Shown here: piece by piece, positions 1-6,630 of the stretch | Layout: every line of letters begins with the position of its first letter | Position numbering within the stretch: position 1 is the first letter of the stretch | NCBI GenBank assembly: GCA_964457585.1 | Contig: CAYWFU010000092.1 | Span: 1-12,899, forward strand | Direction: 5' to 3' | Length of the DNA stretch: 12,899 nt | From: CAYWFU01 sp964457585 | GTDB lineage: Bacteria > JACRDZ01 | Notes under the pieces: generated by a model | Told to the model about the DNA's origin: nothing | What the model saw: the letters and a program-made list of their open reading frames with translations, nothing else | The model's database searches: none | Made by a program: the position numbers and the translations under genes

Positions 1-155
1 TTAAAAAAATTCCAAAATTGATTTGACCCAGTCTGAGAGACCGCAGGGTATCTTCATTATGTTTTAAATCAACAAATGTCCGCAGGACACTACAATTTTG
101 CATTTTAAATTTTGAATTTTGAATTTATTCCACATAACTCAGTCAACTTGAGTAC
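1..155. other. A+T-rich non-coding edge with small inverted repeats
   Basis: I see no convincing gene here. The stretch holds short inverted repeats: GTCT/AGAC at 31-41, and TGTCC/GGACA at 77-89 around a GCA loop. A run of loosely repeated AATTTTG units follows at about 94-125. None is followed by a clear T-run, so I do not call a terminator. It is the 3' flank of the leftward small ORF and cooC-like gene. Confidence 0.4.
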
Positions 156-314
156 TTATTTATACCCGCGTCCTTCAGAAAAAATATATCCATCACGGCT
201 TTTTCCATGTCTGCCTGTTTTAAGAACATTCTTATGCTGATTTATTATTTCTAAAATATGGTGTTTCTGAAACTTTTCTTCCTTTCGTTTGAAAAATAAC
301 CCTTTTTTTTCCAT
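156..314 (-). CDS. Possible small basic protein (52 aa), unknown function
   Basis: I do not recognise this ORF. It encodes 52 residues from an ATG at 314 to a TAA at 156-158. An AGGAG Shine-Dalgarno sequence lies 7 bases upstream of the ATG, which is the best argument that it is translated. The product begins MEKKGLFFKRKEEK and ends in a Gly/Arg-rich stretch (TGRHGKSRDGYIFSEGRGYK). It is strongly basic, with no Cys pair, signal peptide or membrane segment. It starts 38 bp after the cooC-like stop on the same strand, so it is probably co-transcribed with cooC. It could be a genuine short cytoplasmic protein, perhaps nucleic-acid binding by charge alone, or the remnant of a longer gene. No family assignment is possible. 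Confidence 0.45.
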   Translation of the reverse strand: MEKKGLFFKRKEEKFQKHHILEIINQHKNVLKTGRHGKSRDGYIFSEGRGYK

Positions 315-352
315 AATATTTCTCCTATTTAGCTATAAAACATAATATTTAA

Positions 353-1117
353 TTATTCCATTTTCAATTGTAAAGAGTCCATCAAGCTATACAGGGAGCG
401 TACAAAATTATTATCTTTGTTAATTTCCTTTAAAGGAATACCATTACGGTCATATTCGGATATTTTTTCATCTTCAGGCAAAAGTCCTAATAATGATAAA
501 TTATGTTTTTTTATTGCATCATAAGTATCATTGCCCGGATTTTCTTTTACTCTGTTTATTATTAATACCTGGCGCTTGATATTCAGAGATAATTCTAAAG
601 CAAGTTCTTTTATTCGGAAACCTGCATTCAAACCTCTCCAAGAAGTATCGGCAACTATTATTAAAAGATCAACATTCTTAGTCGTATGGCGGCTTAAATG
701 TTCCATTCCAGCTTCATTATCAATTATAATGAATTTATATTTATTTGCTAATTTATCTATTGCATTTCTGATTAAATGATTTGCCGCACAGTAACAACCT
801 GTTCCTTCAGGTCTCCCCATTACAAGCAAATCAACTTTTGCCCCTTCTATAAGAGCCTGATTTATCATTAATTCAAGATACTCTATTTTAGAAATTCCAC
901 CCGGCAGACTTTTATTTTCATCACGGGAGCTTTCTCTTATGCTGCCAATAGTATTTTCAACTTTTACTCCAAGAACTTCATTAAGATTCATATTGGGATC
1001 AGCATCAACTGCAAGAATTGGTGTTTTAAATTTTTCATTTAGATATTTTATTATAAAACCGGATATGGTTGTTTTTCCTGTTCCGCCTTTCCCTGCAACT
1101 GCAATTGTAAAACTCAT
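353..1117 (-). CDS. cooC: CooC/AcsF-type nickel-insertion ATPase for CO dehydrogenase or acetyl-CoA synthase
   Basis: This is a cytoplasmic SIMIBI-class (MinD-like) ATPase of 254 residues, the usual CooC size. The family uses ATP-driven dimerisation to help load nickel into the C-cluster of CO dehydrogenase or the A-cluster of acetyl-CoA synthase. Visible motifs are the deviant Walker A GKGGTGKTT (residues 9-17), DADPNMNLNEVLG (38-50), the CxC pair in GRPEGTGCYC (C108, C110) that matches the metal-binding CxC of CooC, and IIIDNEAGMEH (130-140) as the switch/Walker B region. The ATG at 1117 is preferred because GAGAGG lies upstream. The longer reading frame to 1204 would run through leader hairpins and place 29 residues before a motif that normally sits at the N-terminus. 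The gene is divergent from lpd and has its own promoter-like sequence. The target CODH/ACS genes are not in view. Assignment to CooC rather than a generic MinD relative rests on the CxC pair. Confidence 0.85.
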   Translation of the reverse strand: MSFTIAVAGKGGTGKTTISGFIIKYLNEKFKTPILAVDADPNMNLNEVLGVKVENTIGSIRESSRDENKSLPGGISKIEYLELMINQALIEGAKVDLLVMGRPEGTGCYCAANHLIRNAIDKLANKYKFIIIDNEAGMEHLSRHTTKNVDLLIIVADTSWRGLNAGFRIKELALELSLNIKRQVLIINRVKENPGNDTYDAIKKHNLSLLGLLPEDEKISEYDRNGIPLKEINKDNNFVRSLYSLMDSLQLKME

Positions 1118-1155
1118 AAAAAAGATCCTCTCAAAATTCATTGAATAAAATTTAA

Positions 1156-1213
1156 GCTCGATAAATCGAGCAACTACACTGATGATAACATGTAGTTGCC
1201 TCATTTATGAGGC
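1156..1213 (-). promoter_or_regulatory. Three tandem hairpins in the cooC leader
   Basis: Three inverted repeats stand end to end: 1156-1171 (GCTCGA/TCGAGC, four-base loop), 1171-1198 (CAACTACA/TGTAGTTG, 12-base loop) and 1198-1213 (GCCTCA/TGAGGC). Read leftward they would form three consecutive stems in the cooC mRNA leader, between the predicted start near 1250 and the ribosome site near 1125. No T-run follows, so they are not an obvious terminator. I do not recognise a known riboswitch fold. They may be a regulatory or stabilising leader, or a repeat unit of the genome. Confidence 0.5.
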
Positions 1214-1256
1214 GTTATAACCAAACTCAAATTCCTATACATAAATTTACGCAGTA

Positions 1257-1286
1257 ATAATAACATTTATTAAAGAATATTGTCAA
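1257..1286 (-). promoter_or_regulatory. Sigma-70-like promoter for cooC
   Basis: On the minus strand TTGACA (1286-1281) is followed after 18 bp by TATTAT (1262-1257), a perfect -35 and a 5/6 -10. Transcription would start near 1250, giving a leader of about 130 nt that contains the three hairpins. It stands back to back with the lpd promoter; the two -35 boxes are 47 bp apart. Confidence 0.55.
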
Positions 1287-1333
1287 CAAATATGAATCAA
1301 AAGAAAGGAATTAACAGAAGGCGTAAACTTCCT

Positions 1334-1363
1334 TTGACATATTAATGTATAATAAATTATAAT
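1334..1363 (+). promoter_or_regulatory. Consensus sigma-70 promoter for lpd
   Basis: TTGACA (1334-1339) and TATAAT (1358-1363) are separated by 18 bp. Both hexamers match the housekeeping sigma consensus exactly. Transcription would begin near 1370, so the mRNA would carry the whole 165-bp palindrome at its 5' end before the lpd ribosome site. TATAAT by itself is expected by chance in such A+T-rich DNA, but pairing with a perfect TTGACA at this spacing is not trivial. Confidence 0.65.
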
Positions 1364-1374
1364 ATAAGAAAAAA

Positions 1375-1539
1375 TATACTCAGCGAGGTTATAAATTCGC
1401 ATTTTTTCGGTGAGGATTTGGCATTGAGAGCAAGGCGCGAAGGTGAGAAATAGTTTTGTACTATTTCGAACCTGAGCAACGCAGCTATCGATGTCAAAGA
1501 CCAGCGAAAAAATGCGAATTTATAACCTCGCTGAGTATA
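1375..1539. repeat. 165-bp near-palindrome with perfect 35-nt arms, upstream of lpd
   Basis: The left arm 1375-1409 and right arm 1505-1539 are exact reverse complements over 35 nt. The interior continues as an imperfect stem: TTTGGCAT near 1417 against ATGTCAAA near 1492, then AGGTGAGAAATAG (1441-1453) against CTATTTCGAACCT (1461-1473), with a short TTTTGTA loop. The whole element can fold as one long hairpin. It has no coding capacity and ends 20 bp before the lpd start codon, just ahead of the AGGAGG site. It looks like a palindromic interspersed repeat or miniature element rather than a simple terminator. I see no clear target duplication at the borders. Confidence 0.85.
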
Positions 1540-1558
1540 ACATTTCAGGAGGATATTT

Positions 1559-2950
1559 ATGACTTATGATGTAACAATAATTGGCGGAGGACCAGGTGGA
1601 TATGTTGCAGCAATCAGAGCAGCTCAACTGGGAGCAAAAGTATGTTTAATAGAAAAAACACAGCTTGGCGGAACCTGTTTAAATCGCGGATGTATTCCAA
1701 CTAAAACAATTCTGGCAAGTATAAAAGTTCTTAAACATATTAAGGAAGCGGAAGAATTCGGAATTAAGGTTGAAAATATTAATGTTGATTTAGGAAAAAT
1801 TGTTGAGAGAAAAAATGCTGTTGTTTCTACTTTGGTTTCAGGTATAGAATTTTTATTTAAAAGCTACAATATAACTTTGATAAGGGGTGCCGGCAAAATA
1901 AAGAGCAGGAATCAGATTGAAGTAAATCTGTCAGAAGGCGGGATAGAAAATATTGAATCAAAAAATATCATTATTGCAACTGGTTCTGAGCCGGCAATGA
2001 TACCAGCTTTCGGGATAGACGGAAAAAAAGTGATAACCAGCAATGAAGCTCTGGTATTAAGGGAAATTCCTAAACGAATGATAATAATTGGAGCAGGAGT
2101 AATCGGATGTGAATTCGCCTGTATTTTATCCACATTAGGAACAGAAGTAACTGCTGTTGAATTAATGCCGAATATTTTACCTACAGAAGATATAAATATC
2201 TCACGGCGCATGGCGCAAATATTAAAAAAACAGGGAATAAATATTAAAACAAAAGTAAAAATTGAAAAAATTGAAAAAACTGCTGATGGAGTTATTGCTG
2301 TGCTTGAAAATGGTGAAAAAATTGAAGCAGACAAAGCGCTTGTATCAATTGGCAGATCATTAAATACTAAAAATATTGGGATTGAAGAAGTTGGAATTAA
2401 ATTGACTGACAGGGGAGCAGTTGAAGTAGATGAGCATTTGCGAACAAATATAGATAATATATATGCTATTGGTGATATTACAGGGAAAATTATGTTAGCG
2501 CATGTAGCCAGTGCGCAAGGATTAGTTGCTGCTGCAAATTGCGTGGGCGAAAATTCAGTTATTGATTATAATGTTGTGCCAAGCTGTATTTTTACATTTC
2601 CTGAAATAGCAAGCGTTGGATACACAGAAGATAAAGCTATAAAAGCCGGCATTAGAGTTAAAACAGGAACATTTAATTTCAGAGCATTAGGCAAAGCTCA
2701 AGCGATGGGAGAGACTGAAGGACTTGTGCGTATTGTAGCTGATGAAAAAACCGATGCAATATTAGGAGCGCAGATGCTGGGGCCAAATGTAACAGATTTA
2801 ATCGCTGAAGTTGCTCTTGCTATAAAAAATAATTTAACAGTAAAACAAATAGCTGATACAATTCATGCTCATCCAACACTGGCTGAAGCAGTAATGGAAG
2901 CTGCTGAAGATGTGCATGGAATGTCAATTCATACTGCGAAGAAAAAATAA
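1559..2950 (+). CDS. lpdA: Dihydrolipoamide dehydrogenase (E3)
   Basis: This FAD-dependent enzyme reoxidises dihydrolipoyl groups with NAD+ and serves as E3 of 2-oxoacid dehydrogenases or as the L protein of glycine cleavage. The 463-residue product has the usual length. Visible are the FAD-binding GGGPGGYVAA (9-18), the redox disulfide GGTCLNRGCIPTKT (C40 and C45), the NAD-binding GAGVIG (178-183), the second FAD motif AIGDI (303-307) and the C-terminal HAHPTLAEA with the His-Glu pair (H438, E443) from the dimer partner. The ATG at 1559 follows a perfect AGGAGG six bases upstream. There is no N-terminal lipoyl domain. No E1, E2 or gcv gene is in view. The divergent cooC suggests a Wood-Ljungdahl/glycine-cleavage role, since lpd occurs in CODH/ACS clusters of some acetogens, but this is inference. 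Confidence 0.95.
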   Translation: MTYDVTIIGGGPGGYVAAIRAAQLGAKVCLIEKTQLGGTCLNRGCIPTKTILASIKVLKHIKEAEEFGIKVENINVDLGKIVERKNAVVSTLVSGIEFLFKSYNITLIRGAGKIKSRNQIEVNLSEGGIENIESKNIIIATGSEPAMIPAFGIDGKKVITSNEALVLREIPKRMIIIGAGVIGCEFACILSTLGTEVTAVELMPNILPTEDINISRRMAQILKKQGINIKTKVKIEKIEKTADGVIAVLENGEKIEADKALVSIGRSLNTKNIGIEEVGIKLTDRGAVEVDEHLRTNIDNIYAIGDITGKIMLAHVASAQGLVAAANCVGENSVIDYNVVPSCIFTFPEIASVGYTEDKAIKAGIRVKTGTFNFRALGKAQAMGETEGLVRIVADEKTDAILGAQMLGPNVTDLIAEVALAIKNNLTVKQIADTIHAHPTLAEAVMEAAEDVHGMSIHTAKKK

Positions 2951-2952
2951 GA

Positions 2953-3540
2953 TTAATATTTATAAAAAGGATCTTTTAAATTTGAAATATTATTTTTTAT
3001 TGGTATTTTAGAGAGAGCTGAATATGAACTTGAATTGTATTTTTCATCAGTAGAATCCATGATTTGAATTCTTAAATCTATTTTTGCATTTATTAAATTA
3101 TTATTTTCTTTATTAATATTTATAGAATCAACTAATAAATATAAAGGAGTAGTTTCAATATAATTAATGAAATTATATACTTTTAAAAACTCTCCTTTAA
3201 TTTCCATATTTATATATAAAGCTGATAATCCATTTTTATCCTGTTTTATATCACTGGTAATTATTTTTGCATAAGATAAGCTGGTTTTTTCAGCTAATTT
3301 ATTAATATAATTATAAAACCCCTTTTCCTGTTCTTTTTTTAAAGTTTTATTTTTGTAATTTTCCCATACTTCATAAGCTTTTTTATTACTTAAAATCACA
3401 TTCAATATTTTTTCATTTCCTGTTTTTTCAAATAATTTTTTAAACCCAGGACCAGTATGGAGTTCTTGTCTTGTTGCGATATTATATACTTCATAAGCAA
3501 GTATACTTAAAATCAGTATCCAGAATACACGATGTTTCAT
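2953..3540 (-). CDS. PilO-like inner-membrane assembly protein
   Basis: This is a 195-residue protein with one N-terminal membrane segment (about residues 5-21), a charged helical stretch (about 33-85) that could form a coiled coil, and a C-terminal alpha/beta domain containing GEFLKVYNFINYIETTPLYLLVDSI (116-140). That last block resembles the ferredoxin-like domain of PilO/GspM proteins, which pair with PilN and link the pilus motor to the outer-membrane channel. Sequence similarity alone is weak. The assignment leans on its position 11 bp after a PilM-PilN fusion, where PilO is expected. GGAG six bases before the ATG overlaps the end of the upstream gene, suggesting translational coupling. 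It is the last gene of the leftward operon and its stop lies 2 bp from the convergent lpd stop. The coding DNA is among the most A+T-rich in the window. Confidence 0.7.
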   Translation of the reverse strand: MKHRVFWILILSILAYEVYNIATRQELHTGPGFKKLFEKTGNEKILNVILSNKKAYEVWENYKNKTLKKEQEKGFYNYINKLAEKTSLSYAKIITSDIKQDKNGLSALYINMEIKGEFLKVYNFINYIETTPLYLLVDSININKENNNLINAKIDLRIQIMDSTDEKYNSSSYSALSKIPIKNNISNLKDPFYKY

Positions 3541-3551
3541 GATTGCTCCAA

Positions 3552-5117
3552 TTAATTTATTACTGCTGATTTAACTTTAAATTGCCATATTCCAGGATTA
3601 TCAGCTTTTTTATTTATTGATGCCTCATCAATATTATTTTTTGCAAGATTTCTAATATATTTAATATAATCTTCTATAATATTTTTTTTTGAACTTTCAC
3701 CGGAAATTTCTAATAGAAAAAATGATTTTTCATTATTTTCTATTTTTATAGAAATATTTTCTATTATCACATCCGCAGGCAGGAAATTTAATAGCGTAAT
3801 ATACAAATCATTAATACTTTTTTTATTGTTAAATTTTTTTTGATAAGCGGTTACAGATTTAATAAGATTTAAGTCATGTTCATATTTAGCTGAAGAAATA
3901 TCTGTATTGCTTTCCGTGGATTTGCTTCTTCTACCCATTGGGAGAATCAAATTAAGTATAATCGCTGATACAATTACTGATAAAAAAATTCCGATATATG
4001 CATATCTGTATTTTAAAAGACGGTTTATTCTCATTTCACGAGGGAGTAAATTTATTGATACTTTAGTCCGGAATGCTTTACAAATAAGTATACCAAGACA
4101 GCTATAAAAAATATTTCCAGATTTTTCTGCAAATTTTTTATCAATTGTTTCTGATGTTATACCAATTCTTGATAAAACTTCGATTTGTTTTATCGGGCAC
4201 GAAAAAATATTTGCTAAATATTCATCAATATTTTTTAAATTTGAAGACCCTCCTGATAAAAAAATTTTTTCTAATTTAAATTTTTTCCCAAATATTTTAT
4301 TGAAATCGTCTTGAACAGCTTTTAATTGCTTTATCCATATTTCAATTGCAGGAGCAATGCTTTTTTTGACATTTATTTTGATTTCATCCTTTGAATGTTC
4401 AGTAATATTGGCATGCTCAATTTTATATTTTTCCGCCTGTTCAAAAGTGATATTTAATTTTTTTGAAATTTCTTCAGTGAAATATTTACCGGCAATTGGT
4501 ATAAATCTGCTGTATAAGATTTTTCCGTTATTTATAAAAGCAATCTTCGTGGCTGAGAACCCAATATCCATATGCATATACAATTCTCCTGAAATATCAA
4601 TCTGGTTAAATGTCAGGAGATTCAAAATCGCAGTTGGTAAAGCATCGATACTATTGAGTTTTATTTTATTAAGTTTTAATAAAGAAATTAAATCGTATAT
4701 TTTCTTTTTTTCAACACCGCAGATCAAAACCTCATAAGCTTTAGTTTTCCCAATTTCATTTAGTGCATCCCGTGAGACAAGACTAAAAGCTATCATTCTT
4801 TCTTTTTCAGGTATATGCATATAATTATCAGCTTCTTCATTAATTTTTTTTTCTAAATCATCTAAAATACCTGAAGGATTTTCAATATACCTTTTAAGAA
4901 TATTGCAATCAGAAATACACACATTTACGGATTTGTTTTTAATTTTATTTCTTGATATGAGTTTTTGAAAAGAGCGGTTTATTTTTTCTAAGGAAAAATC
5001 CTGCTCCGGATTTTCTATATATTCAATATCAATTTTTTCGAGAAGTAATCCCTGTTTTGATGCTGTTTTTAATCCCAAAAATTTAATACTATGCGTGCCA
5101 AAATCAATACCAATCAT
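3552..5117 (-). CDS. PilM-PilN fusion protein of a type IV pilus/type II secretion-like system
   Basis: Residues 1 to about 345 form a PilM/FtsA-like actin-fold ATPase: phosphate-1 loop MIGIDFGTHSIK (1-12), phosphate-2 region MDIGFSATK (183-191) and the adenosine motif LSGGSSN (287-293). Residues 353-359 (VSINLLP) are the signature with which PilN normally begins and which docks into the PilM groove. A membrane segment (about 371-393) and a PilN-like periplasmic domain follow. PilM and PilN are usually separate cytoplasmic and membrane proteins; here one 521-residue chain carries both, an arrangement comparable to GspL. There is no strong Shine-Dalgarno sequence: a GGAT about 13 bases upstream is the best candidate, so translation may depend on coupling. 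The gene follows the fibronectin III lipoprotein by 19 bp and precedes PilO by 11 bp. PilM-PilN identity is well supported; whether the machine builds pili or secretes proteins is open. Confidence 0.88.
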   Translation of the reverse strand: MIGIDFGTHSIKFLGLKTASKQGLLLEKIDIEYIENPEQDFSLEKINRSFQKLISRNKIKNKSVNVCISDCNILKRYIENPSGILDDLEKKINEEADNYMHIPEKERMIAFSLVSRDALNEIGKTKAYEVLICGVEKKKIYDLISLLKLNKIKLNSIDALPTAILNLLTFNQIDISGELYMHMDIGFSATKIAFINNGKILYSRFIPIAGKYFTEEISKKLNITFEQAEKYKIEHANITEHSKDEIKINVKKSIAPAIEIWIKQLKAVQDDFNKIFGKKFKLEKIFLSGGSSNLKNIDEYLANIFSCPIKQIEVLSRIGITSETIDKKFAEKSGNIFYSCLGILICKAFRTKVSINLLPREMRINRLLKYRYAYIGIFLSVIVSAIILNLILPMGRRSKSTESNTDISSAKYEHDLNLIKSVTAYQKKFNNKKSINDLYITLLNFLPADVIIENISIKIENNEKSFFLLEISGESSKKNIIEDYIKYIRNLAKNNIDEASINKKADNPGIWQFKVKSAVIN

Positions 5118-5136
5118 AATTTATTTTATCCAGTAT

Positions 5137-5823
5137 TTAATGTGATTCTTGTGTGAAAGGGGTACCTGACAACGTACTGCTATAAAAGCTTTCCAGATTT
5201 GCAAGGTTATATGCTGTAATTTTATAATAGTATCTTATTCCATTTTTTAAACCTGTATCTATAAAACTATTAGCATTTGATGAAACAGAAGCTATTTTTT
5301 GAAATTCCCCGTTTGAAAAATTATTACGATAAATAAAGTATCCCTTTAAATCAAGTTCATCATTTAAATCCCATTTGAGAAAATTTTTTTTATCATATGG
5401 GTCAATAATAAAATTTTTAGGAGTTAAAGGCGGTTTGCTTGAAACCGGGATACAGGAAATTGGGTCTGCTGCGGTTCCCTCAATGTTTCGAACATTTGTA
5501 GCTGCTAATTTATAATAATATTGAGTACCGTTTTTTAAATTTTTATCTTTATACATACCAATAGATTTTTTTAAATCAGCTATTTTTTTATATGCGCCAT
5601 TTGGGCCAATATCATTTTTATAAATTGTAAAATGATCAAGCAAATTATCTTCTGATGTATTCCAGTGCAAAAATATCTCCTTATCTCCAGGCTCTGCTGT
5701 AAAACCAGAAGGAGTTATTGAATATACTTCTATATTCTCAGGAGAAAAAGGATTTTCATGTTTTTGACTGCCGCACCCAGCAAAAAATATAAATATAAAA
5801 AAGATTATTTTAATTTTTTTCAT
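5137..5823 (-). CDS. Lipoprotein with two fibronectin type III domains
   Basis: The 228-residue product begins with a lysine-rich hydrophobic signal ending FIFFAGC (Cys17), a lipoprotein signal peptide. Two fibronectin III-like domains follow, at about 36-128 and 131-222. Each has the expected core pattern: a Trp in LHWN or LKWD, a Tyr-containing strand FTIYKN or YFIYRN, and the late NGTQYYYKLAATN or NGIRYYYKITAYN strand. It is probably anchored in a membrane facing the periplasm or the surface. ATG at 5823 is chosen because GGTGA lies 5 bases upstream; TTG or GTG codons further up overlap the previous gene. It sits between a HEAT lipoprotein and the PilM-PilN fusion, in the place where an accessory lipoprotein of the pilus complex could be encoded. 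It does not resemble PilP. Precise function is unknown. Confidence 0.8.
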   Translation of the reverse strand: MKKIKIIFFIFIFFAGCGSQKHENPFSPENIEVYSITPSGFTAEPGDKEIFLHWNTSEDNLLDHFTIYKNDIGPNGAYKKIADLKKSIGMYKDKNLKNGTQYYYKLAATNVRNIEGTAADPISCIPVSSKPPLTPKNFIIDPYDKKNFLKWDLNDELDLKGYFIYRNNFSNGEFQKIASVSSNANSFIDTGLKNGIRYYYKITAYNLANLESFYSSTLSGTPFTQESH

Positions 5824-5828
5824 CAATA

Positions 5829-6617
5829 TCACCAAAAATTTTTCATGTAAACAACCGGTATTTTATTTGGCGGTTCATCAGTAAAATCAATGATATCGCC
5901 ATAAATTTTTATATCCATTCCGATTTTATGGATTTCCGGAATAAATTTTACTGCATCTAAAAGAACATACCATTTTTTATTTCCGGACATAAGTTCAAAT
6001 TTTACTCTATTTTCCTGCATATTAATATCTTTAATTATACCCTGCCATTGAATTTTATTTGAGAGATATTTTTTAGGATGCATATAAACTTTTTCAATAG
6101 TTACTTTTTCAAATATTTTTTCAAAATATTTTATTGATATCTCAATACTGGGAGCTTTGGGATGATTGGGGTAGCGAGATACCCATGCAGAAAATTTTTC
6201 TATAATTTTTTTATATTTTTGGGGATCTGTTATATCAGAATCTGAACCTTCCAGATTTTTAACATAGTAAAAATCTTTTTCATAAGTTCTGATTTTTTCA
6301 TATTCCTTCTGCGCCTCTATTGCATCCTTTACTCCAAGTTTTTCCAATGCTTCAGATGTAATCATCCATAACTCAGATTCATTATCCCTTAGAAGGACTT
6401 TGTTTAATTCAGGGATAACAGAAATATCATTTATAAATCCCAATTGCATAATAATTGATTTTTTCTCCTGAATTGAAATCTGAGGATTATTCAATCGAGA
6501 GATTAAATCATTAATTGTATGAGTTTCATCAATTTTCGTTTGCAATTTGGAACTGCAACCGTATAAGATTAATAGCAAAAAAATTGATGAAAATATTTGT
6601 TTTTGATGTTTATTCAT
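5829..6617 (-). CDS. Predicted lipoprotein with HEAT-like repeats and a beta-rich C-terminal domain
   Basis: The 262-residue product has a signal peptide ending LYGC (Cys21), an acceptable though imperfect lipobox. Residues about 34-100 look like one to two HEAT repeats (INDLISRLNN, IIMQLGFINDISVIPELNKVLL, ITSEALEKLG). A helical middle (about 105-170) could be TPR-like. The C-terminal part from about 185 alternates beta strands (IQWQGIIKDINM, RVKFELM, KKWYVLL, IKIYGDIIDF) in an OB-fold-like pattern. HEAT modules usually bind proteins, so a scaffold role in the envelope is plausible but not shown. It lies 13 bp after the DnaC-like gene, and its TGA at 5829-5831 overlaps the ribosome site of the next gene, so the two lipoproteins are likely translationally coupled. 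Its own Shine-Dalgarno sequence is weak (GTGA). I recognise no named family. Confidence 0.72.
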   Translation of the reverse strand: MNKHQKQIFSSIFLLLILYGCSSKLQTKIDETHTINDLISRLNNPQISIQEKKSIIMQLGFINDISVIPELNKVLLRDNESELWMITSEALEKLGVKDAIEAQKEYEKIRTYEKDFYYVKNLEGSDSDITDPQKYKKIIEKFSAWVSRYPNHPKAPSIEISIKYFEKIFEKVTIEKVYMHPKKYLSNKIQWQGIIKDINMQENRVKFELMSGNKKWYVLLDAVKFIPEIHKIGMDIKIYGDIIDFTDEPPNKIPVVYMKNFW

Positions 6618-6630
6618 TTTTTATCACTTT

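Noticed and set aside
1118..1204. An N-terminal extension of the cooC-like protein by 29 residues
   Set aside because: It would translate the leader hairpins, lacks a ribosome site, and the ATP-binding motif normally sits right at the N-terminus. ATG at 1117 has a good upstream GAGAGG.
1375..1539. An intrinsic terminator between the divergent genes
   Set aside because: The stem is far longer than a terminator, it lies downstream of the lpd promoter and upstream of its start, and no terminal T-run follows on the relevant side.
1912..2334. A 140-codon minus-strand ORF inside lpd
   Set aside because: It is a mirror of the strongly conserved lpd frame, with Ser/Ile/Pro-rich composition typical of shadow frames and no ribosome site.
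4357..4737. A 126-codon plus-strand ORF inside the PilM-PilN gene
   Set aside because: It is antisense to a gene with clear motifs; its hydrophobic composition follows from A+T-rich antisense codons.
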